Shown: positions 7,828 through 15,733 of the stretch, piece by piece | How the letters are laid out: every line of letters begins with the position of its first letter | Numbering within the stretch: position 1 is the stretch's first letter | NCBI GenBank assembly: GCA_050180235.1 | Contig: JBFXEJ010000092.1 | Coordinates: 1-27,398, forward strand | Source: JAABRU01 sp050180235 | GTDB lineage: Bacteria; Desulfobacterota; Desulfobacteria; Desulfobacterales; Desulfococcaceae | Length of the DNA stretch: 27,398 nt | Reading direction: 5' to 3' | Made by a program: the position numbers and the translations under genes | The notes under the pieces: model-generated | Database searches by the model: none | What the model saw: only the letters and a program-made list of their open reading frames with translations | What the model was told of the DNA's origin: nothing

Positions 7828-8658
7828 ATGATGACAGATTATACGGAAAAACTTATACAGCTTGCGCTGGAAGAGGATATCGGCTCCGGGGATATTACCA
7901 CAGATGCTGTTGTGGCTCCGGAACTTTCAGGCACTGCCCAAATTGTGGCAAAGGAGCCTCTGGTCATTGCAGGGCTGGATATTGGCCGGAGGGTTTTTGC
8001 CCATCTGGACCCGGATATACGTTATGATGCAGAATATGCGGACGGCGATACTGTGGAAAAAGGCAGCATTGCGGTGCGGCTGGAGGGAAAACTGCAGGCT
8101 CTGCTCAAAGGGGAACGCACGGCACTCAATTTTCTGCAGCGTCTGTCCGGCATTGCCACCCATGTGCGATCCTTTATGAACATACTGGGGGACAGCCCGG
8201 TGCGGCTGGTGGATACACGGAAAACCGCACCGGGCTGGCGTGTGCTGGAAAAATATGCAGTCCGTATGGGCGGGGCCGCAAATCACCGCATGGGACTGTA
8301 TGACGGCGTGCTGATCAAGGATAATCATATAGCTGCCGGCGGCGGTATCCGAAAAGCTGTGGAAAAGGTGCGCAAAAACATCTCCCATCTCATGAAAATT
8401 GAGGTGGAGGTCACAAATATGGAGGAAACTGCCGAAGCCCTTGCTGCGGGAGCAGATATAATCATGCTGGATAATATGGATATTCCCCGTATCAGGGAGG
8501 CTGTTGCTTTTATAGCGGGACGTGCGCTCGTGGAGGTATCCGGCAATGTCAGCAAAGATCAGCTGATCTCTCTGGCGGAAACAGGCGCAGACATCATTTC
8601 CTGCGGCGCGCTTACCCATTCTGCCCGAAGTGTGGATCTGAGTATGCGGATAAACTAA
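7828..8658 (+). CDS. nadC: Nicotinate-nucleotide pyrophosphorylase (carboxylating), quinolinate phosphoribosyltransferase
   Basis: A 276-aa enzyme that converts quinolinate and PRPP to nicotinate mononucleotide, CO2 and PPi in de novo NAD synthesis. The diagnostic stretches are present: EEDIGSGDITTDAV at the N-terminus, VDTRKTAPGWR, ANHRMGLYDGVLIKDNHI (binding Arg/His/Lys), MLDNMD and EVSGNVS. Length is normal for the family. The start is the first of two ATGs behind a GGAAAGGA site. nadA and nadB are not adjacent. The downstream receptor gene starts 22 bp after the stop and may be co-transcribed. Confidence 0.97.
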   Translation: MMTDYTEKLIQLALEEDIGSGDITTDAVVAPELSGTAQIVAKEPLVIAGLDIGRRVFAHLDPDIRYDAEYADGDTVEKGSIAVRLEGKLQALLKGERTALNFLQRLSGIATHVRSFMNILGDSPVRLVDTRKTAPGWRVLEKYAVRMGGAANHRMGLYDGVLIKDNHIAAGGGIRKAVEKVRKNISHLMKIEVEVTNMEETAEALAAGADIIMLDNMDIPRIREAVAFIAGRALVEVSGNVSKDQLISLAETGADIISCGALTHSARSVDLSMRIN

Positions 8659-8680
8659 ACTGTCTGAAGGAGGCAGGATA

Positions 8681-10726
8681 ATGAAAGAAATATCTGCGAT
8701 CCGTGTACGTGCTTTTCTGTTCGTATTCAGCCTGCTGTGTGTAATTTTTTCTTTTTCTCAGGCAGTTATGGCAGAAGAAATAGATCAGGATCGCAAAAGC
8801 AGGATTGAGCAGGAAATTGACGAGGAATTCAAATGGCTCAAAGCCGAGACAGAAACAGAAATGGTGTGGAGCGCGTCCAAATATCAGCAGAAAGCCTCGG
8901 AAGCTCCCTCATACGTGAGCATTGTCACGGCTGAAGATATTCGCAGTTACGGATACCGGAATCTGGCCGAGATTGTCAGCAGTGTCAGCGGCGTTTACAC
9001 CACCTATAACCGCAACTATCATTATATCGGTGTCCGGGGTTTCAGCCGCCTGGGCGATCTGAACACCCGTGTGCTGCTGCTGGTGGACGGGCATCGCATC
9101 AATGACACCATCTTTCAGCAGGCTCTGATCGGCACAGATTTTCCCATAGATATTGATCTGATAGAGCGTGTGGAAATCACACGGGGCCCGGGTTCCTGCC
9201 TGTACGGAACCAATGCTTTTTTTGCAGTCATCAATGTCATCACCCGGAAGGGAAAATCTGTAAACGGACTTGAACTGTCCGCGGAGGCCGGATCTTATGA
9301 AAGTTACAAAGGCAGACTGAGTTACGGAAAACGCTTTTCCCATGATTTTGAAATGCTGGCATCGGGCAGTTTTTACAGCAGTCAGGGAAAAGATCATCTG
9401 CATTACAGCGAATTTGACGATCCCGCAGCAAATGACGGCATAGCAGACAGCAGAGACGGAGACCGTTCTTCCCAGGCTTTTCTTTCCCTGTCCTATAAGG
9501 ATTTTTCCCTTTCCGCAGCATACAGCACACGCAAAAAAGAGGTTCCCACCGGATCATTTGACACAGCTTTCAATGAGGATTTTTTCACAGTGGATGAAAG
9601 GGCATACATCGAAGCAGCGTACACTGCGCAACTGAACCGCTATGCGGATTTTTTTGTAAACCTGTATTATGACCGTTATGTGTATGAGGGGAAATATCCC
9701 TATAACTGGGAAACAGAGGAGGGAATTCCCTATATCCTCAAAAACAGGGATGATGATCTTTCTGAATGGTTTGGAAGCGAAGTCCGCGTGAATCTGAATC
9801 TGCATGAAAAAATACGTCTGACTTTGGGAAGCGAATATCTGTACAATCTGCACCAGACCATGTTCAATTATGATGAAAATCCCTATACGCCCTGGCTGGA
9901 TGAAAGCGAAAAGGAATCCTCATGGGCTTTTTTTATCCAAAGTGAAATCCGGATTACAGAAAATCTGATTTTCAGCGGCGGCATCCGTTATGACTGGTAC
10001 GAGACTTTCGGAGACACTTTGAATCCCCGGCTGGCACTGATTTGGCAGCCTTTGTCCGGAACTGCGCTGAAAGCCATATACGGCACAGCCTTCCGTGCGC
10101 CTGACCGGTATGAAAATTATGTGATTGACGATGTTTCAAGTCCGGCTATTGATCCCGAAGAAATCACCACGTATGAACTCATCTGGGAGCAGATGTTTGC
10201 AGAAAATTTCAAATTTCTGCTTTCCGGTTTTTATTACACCATTGACGGCCTTATCTCCCAGGTGGAGTATGAGGATGTCTGGACATATGCCAATCTTGAC
10301 AATATGGAGGCAAAAGGCTTGGAAATGGAGCTGCGCGGCAAACTGAAAAACGGCATTTCCGGACTGATCAATTATACATGGCAGGATGTGCGGGATGAGG
10401 AAAGTGATGAGGAACTGAGCAATTCTCCGGAGCATCTGATCAAAGCAAAGGTCTGCTTTCCGCTTTGGAAAGAGCGGATCAGTCTGAGCATGGAAGGAAA
10501 TTATATGAGTGACCGGGATACCGCACGGGGCGAAACCGCTGATGAACATTTTGTGTTCAATACCGGTCTGATATGGAAGAATGCTGTGCAGGGCATGAAT
10601 CTGAGTGCGCATCTGTACAATCTTTCTGATGAGGAATACGCAGACCCGGTCGGAGAGGAAAATATTCAGGATACCATTGAACAGCCGGGCAGAACCTTCC
10701 GCTTAAAAATGACATACGCGTATTAA
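8681..10726 (+). CDS. TonB-dependent outer-membrane receptor
   Basis: A 681-aa protein with a signal peptide (hydrophobic residues 11-29, likely cut after AVMA). An acidic helical linker (about 32-65) follows, then a plug domain (about 70-195) with APSYVSIVTAEDI, IGVRGF, LLLVDGHRIND and IERVEITRGPG. A 22-strand-type barrel ends in the aromatic RTFRLKMTYAY. It should import a scarce ligand (siderophore, cobalamin or similar) across the outer membrane using TonB-ExbBD, which are not in this window. The substrate cannot be read from the sequence. It has a strong GAAGGAGG ribosome-binding site and follows nadC at 22 bp, so the two may form an operon. No Fur box was recognised. Confidence 0.95.
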   Translation: MKEISAIRVRAFLFVFSLLCVIFSFSQAVMAEEIDQDRKSRIEQEIDEEFKWLKAETETEMVWSASKYQQKASEAPSYVSIVTAEDIRSYGYRNLAEIVSSVSGVYTTYNRNYHYIGVRGFSRLGDLNTRVLLLVDGHRINDTIFQQALIGTDFPIDIDLIERVEITRGPGSCLYGTNAFFAVINVITRKGKSVNGLELSAEAGSYESYKGRLSYGKRFSHDFEMLASGSFYSSQGKDHLHYSEFDDPAANDGIADSRDGDRSSQAFLSLSYKDFSLSAAYSTRKKEVPTGSFDTAFNEDFFTVDERAYIEAAYTAQLNRYADFFVNLYYDRYVYEGKYPYNWETEEGIPYILKNRDDDLSEWFGSEVRVNLNLHEKIRLTLGSEYLYNLHQTMFNYDENPYTPWLDESEKESSWAFFIQSEIRITENLIFSGGIRYDWYETFGDTLNPRLALIWQPLSGTALKAIYGTAFRAPDRYENYVIDDVSSPAIDPEEITTYELIWEQMFAENFKFLLSGFYYTIDGLISQVEYEDVWTYANLDNMEAKGLEMELRGKLKNGISGLINYTWQDVRDEESDEELSNSPEHLIKAKVCFPLWKERISLSMEGNYMSDRDTARGETADEHFVFNTGLIWKNAVQGMNLSAHLYNLSDEEYADPVGEENIQDTIEQPGRTFRLKMTYAY

Positions 10727-10846
10727 TCCGGGGCTTCGCTTGACACCGGGCCTTCTTTTTTCTATAAGCAAGGTGTCAGGTGTCAGGAAAACCTGAACAC
10801 TGGCAACACAGGCAGCACAGGCAAAGCAGAAAAAGCCGGAAAAAGA

Positions 10847-10881
10847 AAGAAACCGGATTTTTCGGAAAAATCCGGTTTCTT
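10847..10881. repeat. Perfect 16-bp stem hairpin
   Basis: AAGAAACCGGATTTTT and its exact complement are separated by 3 bases. The position 120 bp after the receptor gene would suit a transcript end, but the run of T that an intrinsic terminator needs is absent, so it may simply be a palindromic repeat. Confidence 0.55.
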
Positions 10882-11054
10882 GGGAAAACCGTTTTTCCAA
10901 CTGAAAAAAAACAAAGTGGTATGATCCACTTTCTCTTGGGGAAGTGCTTGGGAAAACCGTTTTTGCCAACTGAAAAAAAACAAAGTGGTATGATCCACTT
11001 TCTCTTGGGGAAGTGCTTGGGAAAACCGTTTTTGCCAACTGAAAAAGAAACAAA
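10881..11054. repeat. Tandem direct repeat, unit 68-69 bp, about 2.5 copies
   Basis: Units start at 10881, 10949 and 11018 with TGGGAAAACCGTTTTT. Each contains the small palindrome AAGTGGTATGATCCACTT. The third unit breaks off after about 36 bases. There are no unique spacers, so it is not a CRISPR. It forms the first half of the gene-free stretch 10727-11496; 10727-10846 shows only low-complexity CAGGCA-type sequence. Confidence 0.85.
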
Positions 11055-11082
11055 CTGAAAGCCTGTTCTGCTTTATTTCTTA

Positions 11083-11397
11083 TAACGAATCGCCATTGAT
11101 TCTATACAATATTGTCAGTTTTTCCACCGTTCAGCGTGTGCAAAAAACCGCTTTGCTTAATTTTTGCACTCCTCCGGATCAGACCGGGGCGGGAGTGCAG
11201 ATTGTATCAAATCAATGGAGAATCGTTATTTCCAACGGTTCAGCGTGTGCAAAAAACCGCTCCGCTTAATTTTTGCACTCCTCCGGATCAGACCGGGGAG
11301 GGAGTGCAGATTGTATCAAATCAATGGAGAATCGGTATTTCAACCGGTTCAGCGTGTGCAAAAAACCGCTTTGCTTAATTTTTGCACTCCTCCGGAT
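11083..11397. mobile_element. Tandemly amplified MITE-like element, unit 109 bp, three copies
   Basis: The left end TAACGAATCGCCATTGAT pairs with ATCAATGGAGAATCGTTA at 11211-11228, and TTA precedes it (11080-11082). The following units start with GTTCAGCGTGTGCAAAAAAC at 11129, 11238 and 11347, a 109-bp period. The third unit stops after CCGGAT near 11397. Each unit carries the TGCAAAAAACCGCT...TTTTTGCA module also found at 650-747 and 19830-19864. There is no convincing coding sequence. Confidence 0.75.
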
Positions 11398-11487
11398 GAA
11401 CACTGAACATTGAACACTTAACACTGAACATTGAACATTGAACACTGATAGCTGACAACTGATAACTGAACACTGATAACTGACAAC
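11397..11487. repeat. Short degenerate tandem repeats (GAACACTGAACATT / CTGATAACTGA type)
   Basis: About 90 bases of roughly 10-bp units (GAACACTGAACATTGAACAC and similar, drifting to CTGATAACTGAACACTGATA) end just before the ribosome-binding site of the next gene. Similar short ATCAGTTATCAGTGAACAG-like stretches lie at 6238-6270, and an ACTCATCACTTTTCACTCAT stretch lies at about 6345-6369. Confidence 0.7.
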
Positions 11488-11496
11488 AGGAGAACT

Positions 11497-12972
11497 ATGT
11501 CCCGAAAATACACCATTTCCAAAAAAGCCACCACAGTTCTGGTTTACAGCCGTCCTTTTCTTGTTTTTGCCGGAATGCTCTGCGCCATCGGCGTGATGTG
11601 GAACAGAAACCCTGTATTGTATACACTGGGTGTAAGCCTTCTTTTTATCTCCATGACATTTGATCTGGTGGATGGATGGTTTGCTGCCCGGTTTCAGCCT
11701 CATCCCCGGCTTGCGCCCCTTGCAGACCGGATGATGGACAAGATTGTTTATTCCATTATTTTTCCTCTGATTGCTGTGGGCATGATGTGGAAACTGATCT
11801 TTGTCTCATCAGGTTACGCGCGCATAGAACTCCTGCACGCCATTTTTGTCATGCTTATGAGCATTACCGTGCTGATCCGGGACAGTTTCGCGGGTTTTAT
11901 GCGCGGTTTCGCAATTCGGCAGGGCCAGGAGCCTGAACCCAGCGAATACACCCGGCTGCGAACTGTTATTGCGGCGCCGGTCGGTGCGCTGCTGTATGCC
12001 CATGCCTTTTACGTGCCGGAAGGTCCGCCGTCCCAACTCTATTACTGGATTTCCTGGCTGGGAAACCTGCCCATTCGCGGGCTTTTTTTTATTGAAATCA
12101 TTTTTCTCAGCGTCAATTTCGGCTCCATTGCCGCGTACTGCCGGAAATACGGCACACGCTGCCTGGATGATCTCTGTCTGGATGATGACATTCTCCGGCG
12201 CAGGATTCTTTCCTTTTTCCCCAATGCACTGACGGTGATGAACGGCATGATGGGACTGATAGCCGTGTTTTTTGCGTATCAGGGCAGGGTGCGGGAGGCA
12301 TATCTGCTGCTTATCGGCGCGGCCATTTTTGACAAACTGGATGGATCAGTGGCCCGGAAGCTGGGACTGACCGAACCGCTTCCGAATGCGGCCGCATCCA
12401 CCCGGCGGATCAATCTGGGCAATCTCCTCGATGATCTGGCGGACGGAGTAAGTTTCTGCATTGTTCCGGCCTGGATATTTTATATCACTTTTGCAAATGT
12501 GCAGGATCCCTTTATTCAGAGTCTGGCCGTCGGGCCGGTGGCTCTGCTGTATGCGCTGATGGGCATTGCCCGGCTGATTTATTTCACCACAGACAAAAAA
12601 CCCATTCCCGGATTTTTCAAGGGAATGCCCACCCCCGCGGCCGCGCTGATGGTGACCGCACCGCTGATTATGTTTGATCAGGCAGTTCAGGACGCGCCTG
12701 AGCAGATCCGCTTCTGGGGAATTTTCTGTTTTACCCTTATGATTGCAACTTCCATTCTGATGAATCTCTATCCTGTGCGCTATATTCATCTGGGAAGATT
12801 CATGAGCCGCAGCCGCAGATTTGCCCGTCTTAACACCATCCTGCTGATTACAGCAATACTCACGCCCTGGCTGGGCTATGTGGCGTTTATCTATCTTTTC
12901 TGCTATACGCTTTCGCCCTTTTTCACCTGGCGCATCAATCCGGAGGTCGCAGCCAGTGAAAAACGCGTCTGA
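11497..12972 (+). CDS. Membrane protein with two CDP-alcohol phosphatidyltransferase domains
   Basis: A 491-aa polytopic membrane protein. CDP-alcohol phosphatidyltransferases join a CDP-activated lipid to an alcohol acceptor (DG-x2-AR-x8-G-x3-D-x3-D motif). The second domain (about 238-480) begins with FPNALTVMNG, as PssA-type enzymes do. It has D279..D282-G-x2-A286-R287 and G308-x3-D312-x3-D316, but with 20 instead of 8 residues between AR and G. The first domain (about 12-215) has D56..D59-G60, D77 and D81, but Ala replaces both the motif Arg (64) and Gly (73), so it may be inactive. The start has an AGGAGA site. Product lipid unknown; phosphatidylserine-like synthesis is one guess. The gene stands alone. 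Confidence 0.85.
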   Translation: MSRKYTISKKATTVLVYSRPFLVFAGMLCAIGVMWNRNPVLYTLGVSLLFISMTFDLVDGWFAARFQPHPRLAPLADRMMDKIVYSIIFPLIAVGMMWKLIFVSSGYARIELLHAIFVMLMSITVLIRDSFAGFMRGFAIRQGQEPEPSEYTRLRTVIAAPVGALLYAHAFYVPEGPPSQLYYWISWLGNLPIRGLFFIEIIFLSVNFGSIAAYCRKYGTRCLDDLCLDDDILRRRILSFFPNALTVMNGMMGLIAVFFAYQGRVREAYLLLIGAAIFDKLDGSVARKLGLTEPLPNAAASTRRINLGNLLDDLADGVSFCIVPAWIFYITFANVQDPFIQSLAVGPVALLYALMGIARLIYFTTDKKPIPGFFKGMPTPAAALMVTAPLIMFDQAVQDAPEQIRFWGIFCFTLMIATSILMNLYPVRYIHLGRFMSRSRRFARLNTILLITAILTPWLGYVAFIYLFCYTLSPFFTWRINPEVAASEKRV

Positions 12973-13079
12973 TTATAATGCCTTTACAGGAGTACACAGT
13001 TAATTTTTAAGTATTTGATTTTATATAAACTGATTTGTGCTGTGCAATACCCGCATCCATAAAAATCAGCATGTCAAAA

Positions 13080-13109
13080 TTCAACTGCGCAGATGCCAAA
13101 TGCTATAAT
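13080..13109 (+). promoter_or_regulatory. Candidate promoter before the small secreted protein
   Basis: TTCAAC (13080-13085) and a perfect TATAAT (13104-13109) lie 18 bp apart, about 57 bp upstream of the next start codon. The -35 is weak. Confidence 0.35.
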
Positions 13110-13165
13110 TTTTTCTGTATGCCTTAACAGCACGGCATTATCATTTAAAAACAGGAGAATAAATC

Positions 13166-13726
13166 ATGTGCAGATACCTTTCCGTCCTCTTATCCCTCAT
13201 CTTTTTTCCCTCATTGCTTCTGGCAGCGGGAAAAGCACCTCCGGAAATAATGGAACTGGCGCGTTCTGAAATTGTCCGCTTTGGAAGCGATCCTATCATT
13301 GTTGCCGCGGTGAATGCACAGAACACTGCAAAAATATCTCCTGTAGAAATCAGAAAAATGGATGAAAAATGGAGAAACACCCCCGGTATTGCCCCTTTCA
13401 TGAAGACGCTGATGGATTCCAAATGCGGTATGCACCTGCGGGGCATACAGAAAAAAATTCCCTTTTATGCGGAAATGGCATCGGCCAGTGAGGATTTTTC
13501 CTCCCAGGCCGAAAGACTCAGGGCTGAAGTCTCCTTTTTCAGACTGTCAGATTCCGCTGTTTCCATTTCAAAACCCCATGTGCATAAAAACACTCCGCAG
13601 CAGCCAAAACCGGTTTCACTGTGTGAAGACAAAGCTGAAAAAAAAGCGGATTATCCCCCCGCATCAAAATATGGTTCTGTTATTGAAATGCCCGGCAATG
13701 GGCATGATGAGTTTGAAAGATACTGA
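13166..13726 (+). CDS. Small secreted protein resembling the start of a periplasmic sensor domain
   Basis: A 186-aa protein with a clear signal peptide (hydrophobic core 5-19, likely cleavage after LLAA) and an AGGAG site. Residues about 30-100 (PIIVAAVNAQN, KMDEKWRNTPGI, LMDSKCGMHLRGIQKK) resemble the N-terminal part of extracellular Cache/PDC-like sensor domains as I remember them. After residue 105 the likeness stops and the tail is low complexity and proline-rich. It could be a truncated sensor or a small periplasmic binding protein; function unknown. It converges on the LRV-repeat gene, with only 27 bp between the stops. Confidence 0.75.
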   Translation: MCRYLSVLLSLIFFPSLLLAAGKAPPEIMELARSEIVRFGSDPIIVAAVNAQNTAKISPVEIRKMDEKWRNTPGIAPFMKTLMDSKCGMHLRGIQKKIPFYAEMASASEDFSSQAERLRAEVSFFRLSDSAVSISKPHVHKNTPQQPKPVSLCEDKAEKKADYPPASKYGSVIEMPGNGHDEFERY

Positions 13727-13753
13727 AAATTCCGGGAAAGGGAAAACGGAAAA

Positions 13754-14578
13754 TCAGATTTCCATGTTTTCCATTCCGTTATGAAGCCCAATTTCAGATT
13801 CCTTTTTTCTGAATACGGTCATCAGCTTTGCGGCTCTGATAAAAGGAATGATAATCAGAAAAAGCAGGATTCTGCCAATAAAACCCGGGCTGTTCCTCTT
13901 TCTTTCTTTAATCTGTTTCCGGGCTGACCGGGCAGGATTGCAGGCTGCAGAGGTGCAGGATTCTTTTGCCAGGATTTTCAGAACCGAATCGGGGGTGGCA
14001 GGGTTCAGAGCTACCTGATTCCTGACGTTTACTACCGGATCCGCCGCCAATGCCTGCAGTATGAAAACCGGCGTATCCGGGTTATGCGCCACTTCTTTCC
14101 GGATATGGGGATTGCTGTTTCTGGCCAAAAGTTCCAATATGTCTTTCGGTGTGTTCGGATTCTGCGCCAATCCCCATAGCATTGGGCTTTGCATACACAG
14201 ATTTCTCAGAATATCCTTTGGTGTATGGGAATTTCGGGCAACAGCAAGCCTTACCGCATCATCTCTGTCCATTGCCAGCAGCCGTAAAACAGATTCACTT
14301 GCACCTGTGTTCGATGCCAGTGCCATCCTTATGTCAGGACTGTCTTCTTCTGTCAGTATCTGCAAAATGCTCACAGGTGTTTTTTCATATGAGGCAATCC
14401 GCTCCCGGGTTTGGGCATCTCCGTATTTTGCCAATACAGACAGCGTGTTTTCTGTAAAATGCGGTATCCAGGCTGCTTCCGTTTCTATCCGCAGTTCTTC
14501 ATTTTTTATCCGGGACAGATTTTGGCTGACAAAAGCAGCGCAGTCCGGGGCGGAAAAGGGTTTTATTTTTCTGTTCAT
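13754..14578 (-). CDS. LRV-type repeat protein with C-terminal membrane segment
   Basis: A 274-aa protein built from about six repeats of roughly 24 residues of the kind VAxNPxTPxxxLxxLAxDxxxxVR (for example NPNTPKDILELLA and NPATPDSVLKILA). This is the leucine-rich-repeat-variant solenoid, a helical scaffold usually used for protein binding. There is no signal peptide. A hydrophobic stretch (about 232-250, GRILLFLIIIPFI) flanked by basic residues could anchor the C-terminus in the inner membrane, leaving the solenoid in the cytoplasm. The start codon at 14576-14578 has only a weak AGAGGT site. Function unknown. Confidence 0.85.
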   Translation of the reverse strand: MNRKIKPFSAPDCAAFVSQNLSRIKNEELRIETEAAWIPHFTENTLSVLAKYGDAQTRERIASYEKTPVSILQILTEEDSPDIRMALASNTGASESVLRLLAMDRDDAVRLAVARNSHTPKDILRNLCMQSPMLWGLAQNPNTPKDILELLARNSNPHIRKEVAHNPDTPVFILQALAADPVVNVRNQVALNPATPDSVLKILAKESCTSAACNPARSARKQIKERKRNSPGFIGRILLFLIIIPFIRAAKLMTVFRKKESEIGLHNGMENMEI

Positions 14579-14768
14579 GGCTTACCTCTGTGAACTGTTA
14601 TCAGAAATTCTGCTGATCAATGTATACGGGGTATAGCGGGCCAAATCTGCTGACAATTTGAATATGAAAATTCACAATGATGGTATCTCGGTCTTTTCAG
14701 ATTCAAAAAGGAATTCATCAGCACATTACCCCGCTATAATTTCCCGCTGTCCGAAAATTCAGTATTGC

Positions 14769-15548
14769 CTATTTTTTCATGATTTTTTTGGGCAGTCTGC
14801 CCATACAGATCAGACCGATGCCCAGCAGCATAACTGTGGCCGGTTCCGGTACGGCACTAAATCCGCTGCCGTCTGTGGGTGTGAAATTGACAACCAGATC
14901 TTCAAAATCAAAATCTCCGCCGCCGACAATATCCTCAAATGCTATTGTATAACCTTTGTTTGTTTCATAAAACAGTGCATGATCCAGTCCGGATGTATAA
15001 GAGTCTCTGTTATCTATTTTGCCTGATGCGGCATCGGGGTTTGCCGCAACAAGTGTCGTCAGTTCTGTGCCTCTGCCATCTGAATCCAGATAAAAACCGA
15101 AATATGTCCCGGCTGCAACCGTAAAATTGTAAACAGTGTTCGCCTGAACTTTGTTCTGGACAAACAGGGGATCATAATAGGTCATATATTCCGGATCGAA
15201 CCCCTGGGAAATATCACCATTATATGTAAATACACCAAAAGGGGAGTGATAACCTGCATAGCCGATACCCAGAAATTCCACTTCATATTCCCGTGCTGTG
15301 TCAGTAAAAAAGAGTTCATACTGCAACTGATCCGCCACAGGATTGATGGCTGAACCATCCAGATTGGTAATATCATTTTGTGCAAACCAGTAGGCAAGAT
15401 TTTCTTTATTAGTCCCGCTGTATCCGGTCTGAACCGCTTCAACTGTCTCATCACCTAAGTACAGTACCTGTGTAGGCAGGGCATCCGCATTTGTTCCCAT
15501 AACAAAAAAACTTAACACGATGAGCGAAAAAACAAATGACTTTTTCAT
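14769..15548 (-). CDS. DUF4114-type exported protein with PEP-CTERM sorting signal
   Basis: A 259-aa protein with a signal peptide (MKKSFVFSLIVLSFFVMG), a middle part ending in the DUF4114 signature (AFEDIVGGGDFDFEDLVVNF), and a textbook PEP-CTERM tail. The tail has VPEPATVML near 233, a hydrophobic helix and basic RLPKKIMKK. Such proteins are recognised by exosortase (EpsH/XrtA) and go to the cell surface or the exopolysaccharide matrix; no exosortase gene is in the window. The start has a GAAAGGA site. Expression appears to be set by the leader at 15578-15733: a sigma-54-like promoter, a c-di-GMP aptamer and a terminator. Confidence 0.93.
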   Translation of the reverse strand: MKKSFVFSLIVLSFFVMGTNADALPTQVLYLGDETVEAVQTGYSGTNKENLAYWFAQNDITNLDGSAINPVADQLQYELFFTDTAREYEVEFLGIGYAGYHSPFGVFTYNGDISQGFDPEYMTYYDPLFVQNKVQANTVYNFTVAAGTYFGFYLDSDGRGTELTTLVAANPDAASGKIDNRDSYTSGLDHALFYETNKGYTIAFEDIVGGGDFDFEDLVVNFTPTDGSGFSAVPEPATVMLLGIGLICMGRLPKKIMKK

Positions 15549-15577
15549 TTTGCATTCCTTTCTCTATGAATTGGTTA

Positions 15578-15612
15578 ATAAAAAACCGGGCTGACGCTGA
15601 GCCGGCCCGGTT
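15578..15612 (-). terminator. Intrinsic terminator in the riboswitch leader
   Basis: On the minus strand AACCGGGC (15612-15605) pairs with GCCCGGTT (15591-15584) and is followed directly by TTTTTATT. It sits between the c-di-GMP aptamer and the start codon of the PEP-CTERM gene, so it should act as the expression platform. The aptamer's own GCCGGGTT strand could compete for the same bases, which suggests ligand-controlled termination. The sign of the control is not decided here. Confidence 0.85.
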
Positions 15613-15627
15613 ATGCAAATTATATAC

Positions 15628-15713
15628 ATTCCTGATGGCAACCCGGCTGTCTCAGTGAGACCCGTAGCTTTCCGTCCCTGCATCGCTGCAGGTTTGGCTT
15701 TACGGAATTCAGG
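15628..15713 (-). promoter_or_regulatory. c-di-GMP-I riboswitch (GEMM-I aptamer)
   Basis: The minus strand shows the full GEMM-I order. AAGCCAAACC is followed by a P2 stem CCTGCA-GCGA-TGCAGG with a GNRA tetraloop. Next come GGGACGGAAAGCTACGGGT (tetraloop-receptor side and P3), a GTCTC/GAGAC stem, ACAGCCGGGTTGCC, and a closing P1 (CCTGA/TCAGG or ATTCC/GGAAT). Family knowledge: this aptamer binds the second messenger cyclic di-GMP. It lies directly upstream of a terminator and the PEP-CTERM gene. Confidence 0.93.
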
Positions 15714-15715
15714 GT

Positions 15716-15733
15716 AAGCAACCATCATGCCAA
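15716..15733 (-). promoter_or_regulatory. Sigma-54 (-24/-12) promoter
   Basis: The minus strand reads TTGGCATGATGGTTGCT, matching the RpoN consensus TTGGCACGNNNNTTGCW except for one C-to-T change, with exact GG-N10-GC spacing. The predicted start of transcription (near 15706) falls at the 5' edge of the aptamer. An enhancer-binding activator would be needed; none is encoded nearby and its site was not identified. Confidence 0.75.

Noticed and set aside
10847..10881. Hairpin as the intrinsic terminator of the receptor gene
   Set aside because: There is no T run after the stem on either strand sufficient for intrinsic termination.
10881..11397. Direct repeats considered as a CRISPR array
   Set aside because: Repeat units of 68-69 and 109 bp follow each other without unique spacers, and no cas gene is nearby.
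10703..11406. Open frames in both strands across the repeats after the receptor gene
   Set aside because: They are created by repeat periodicity and low complexity, lack ribosome-binding sites, and show no protein family likeness.
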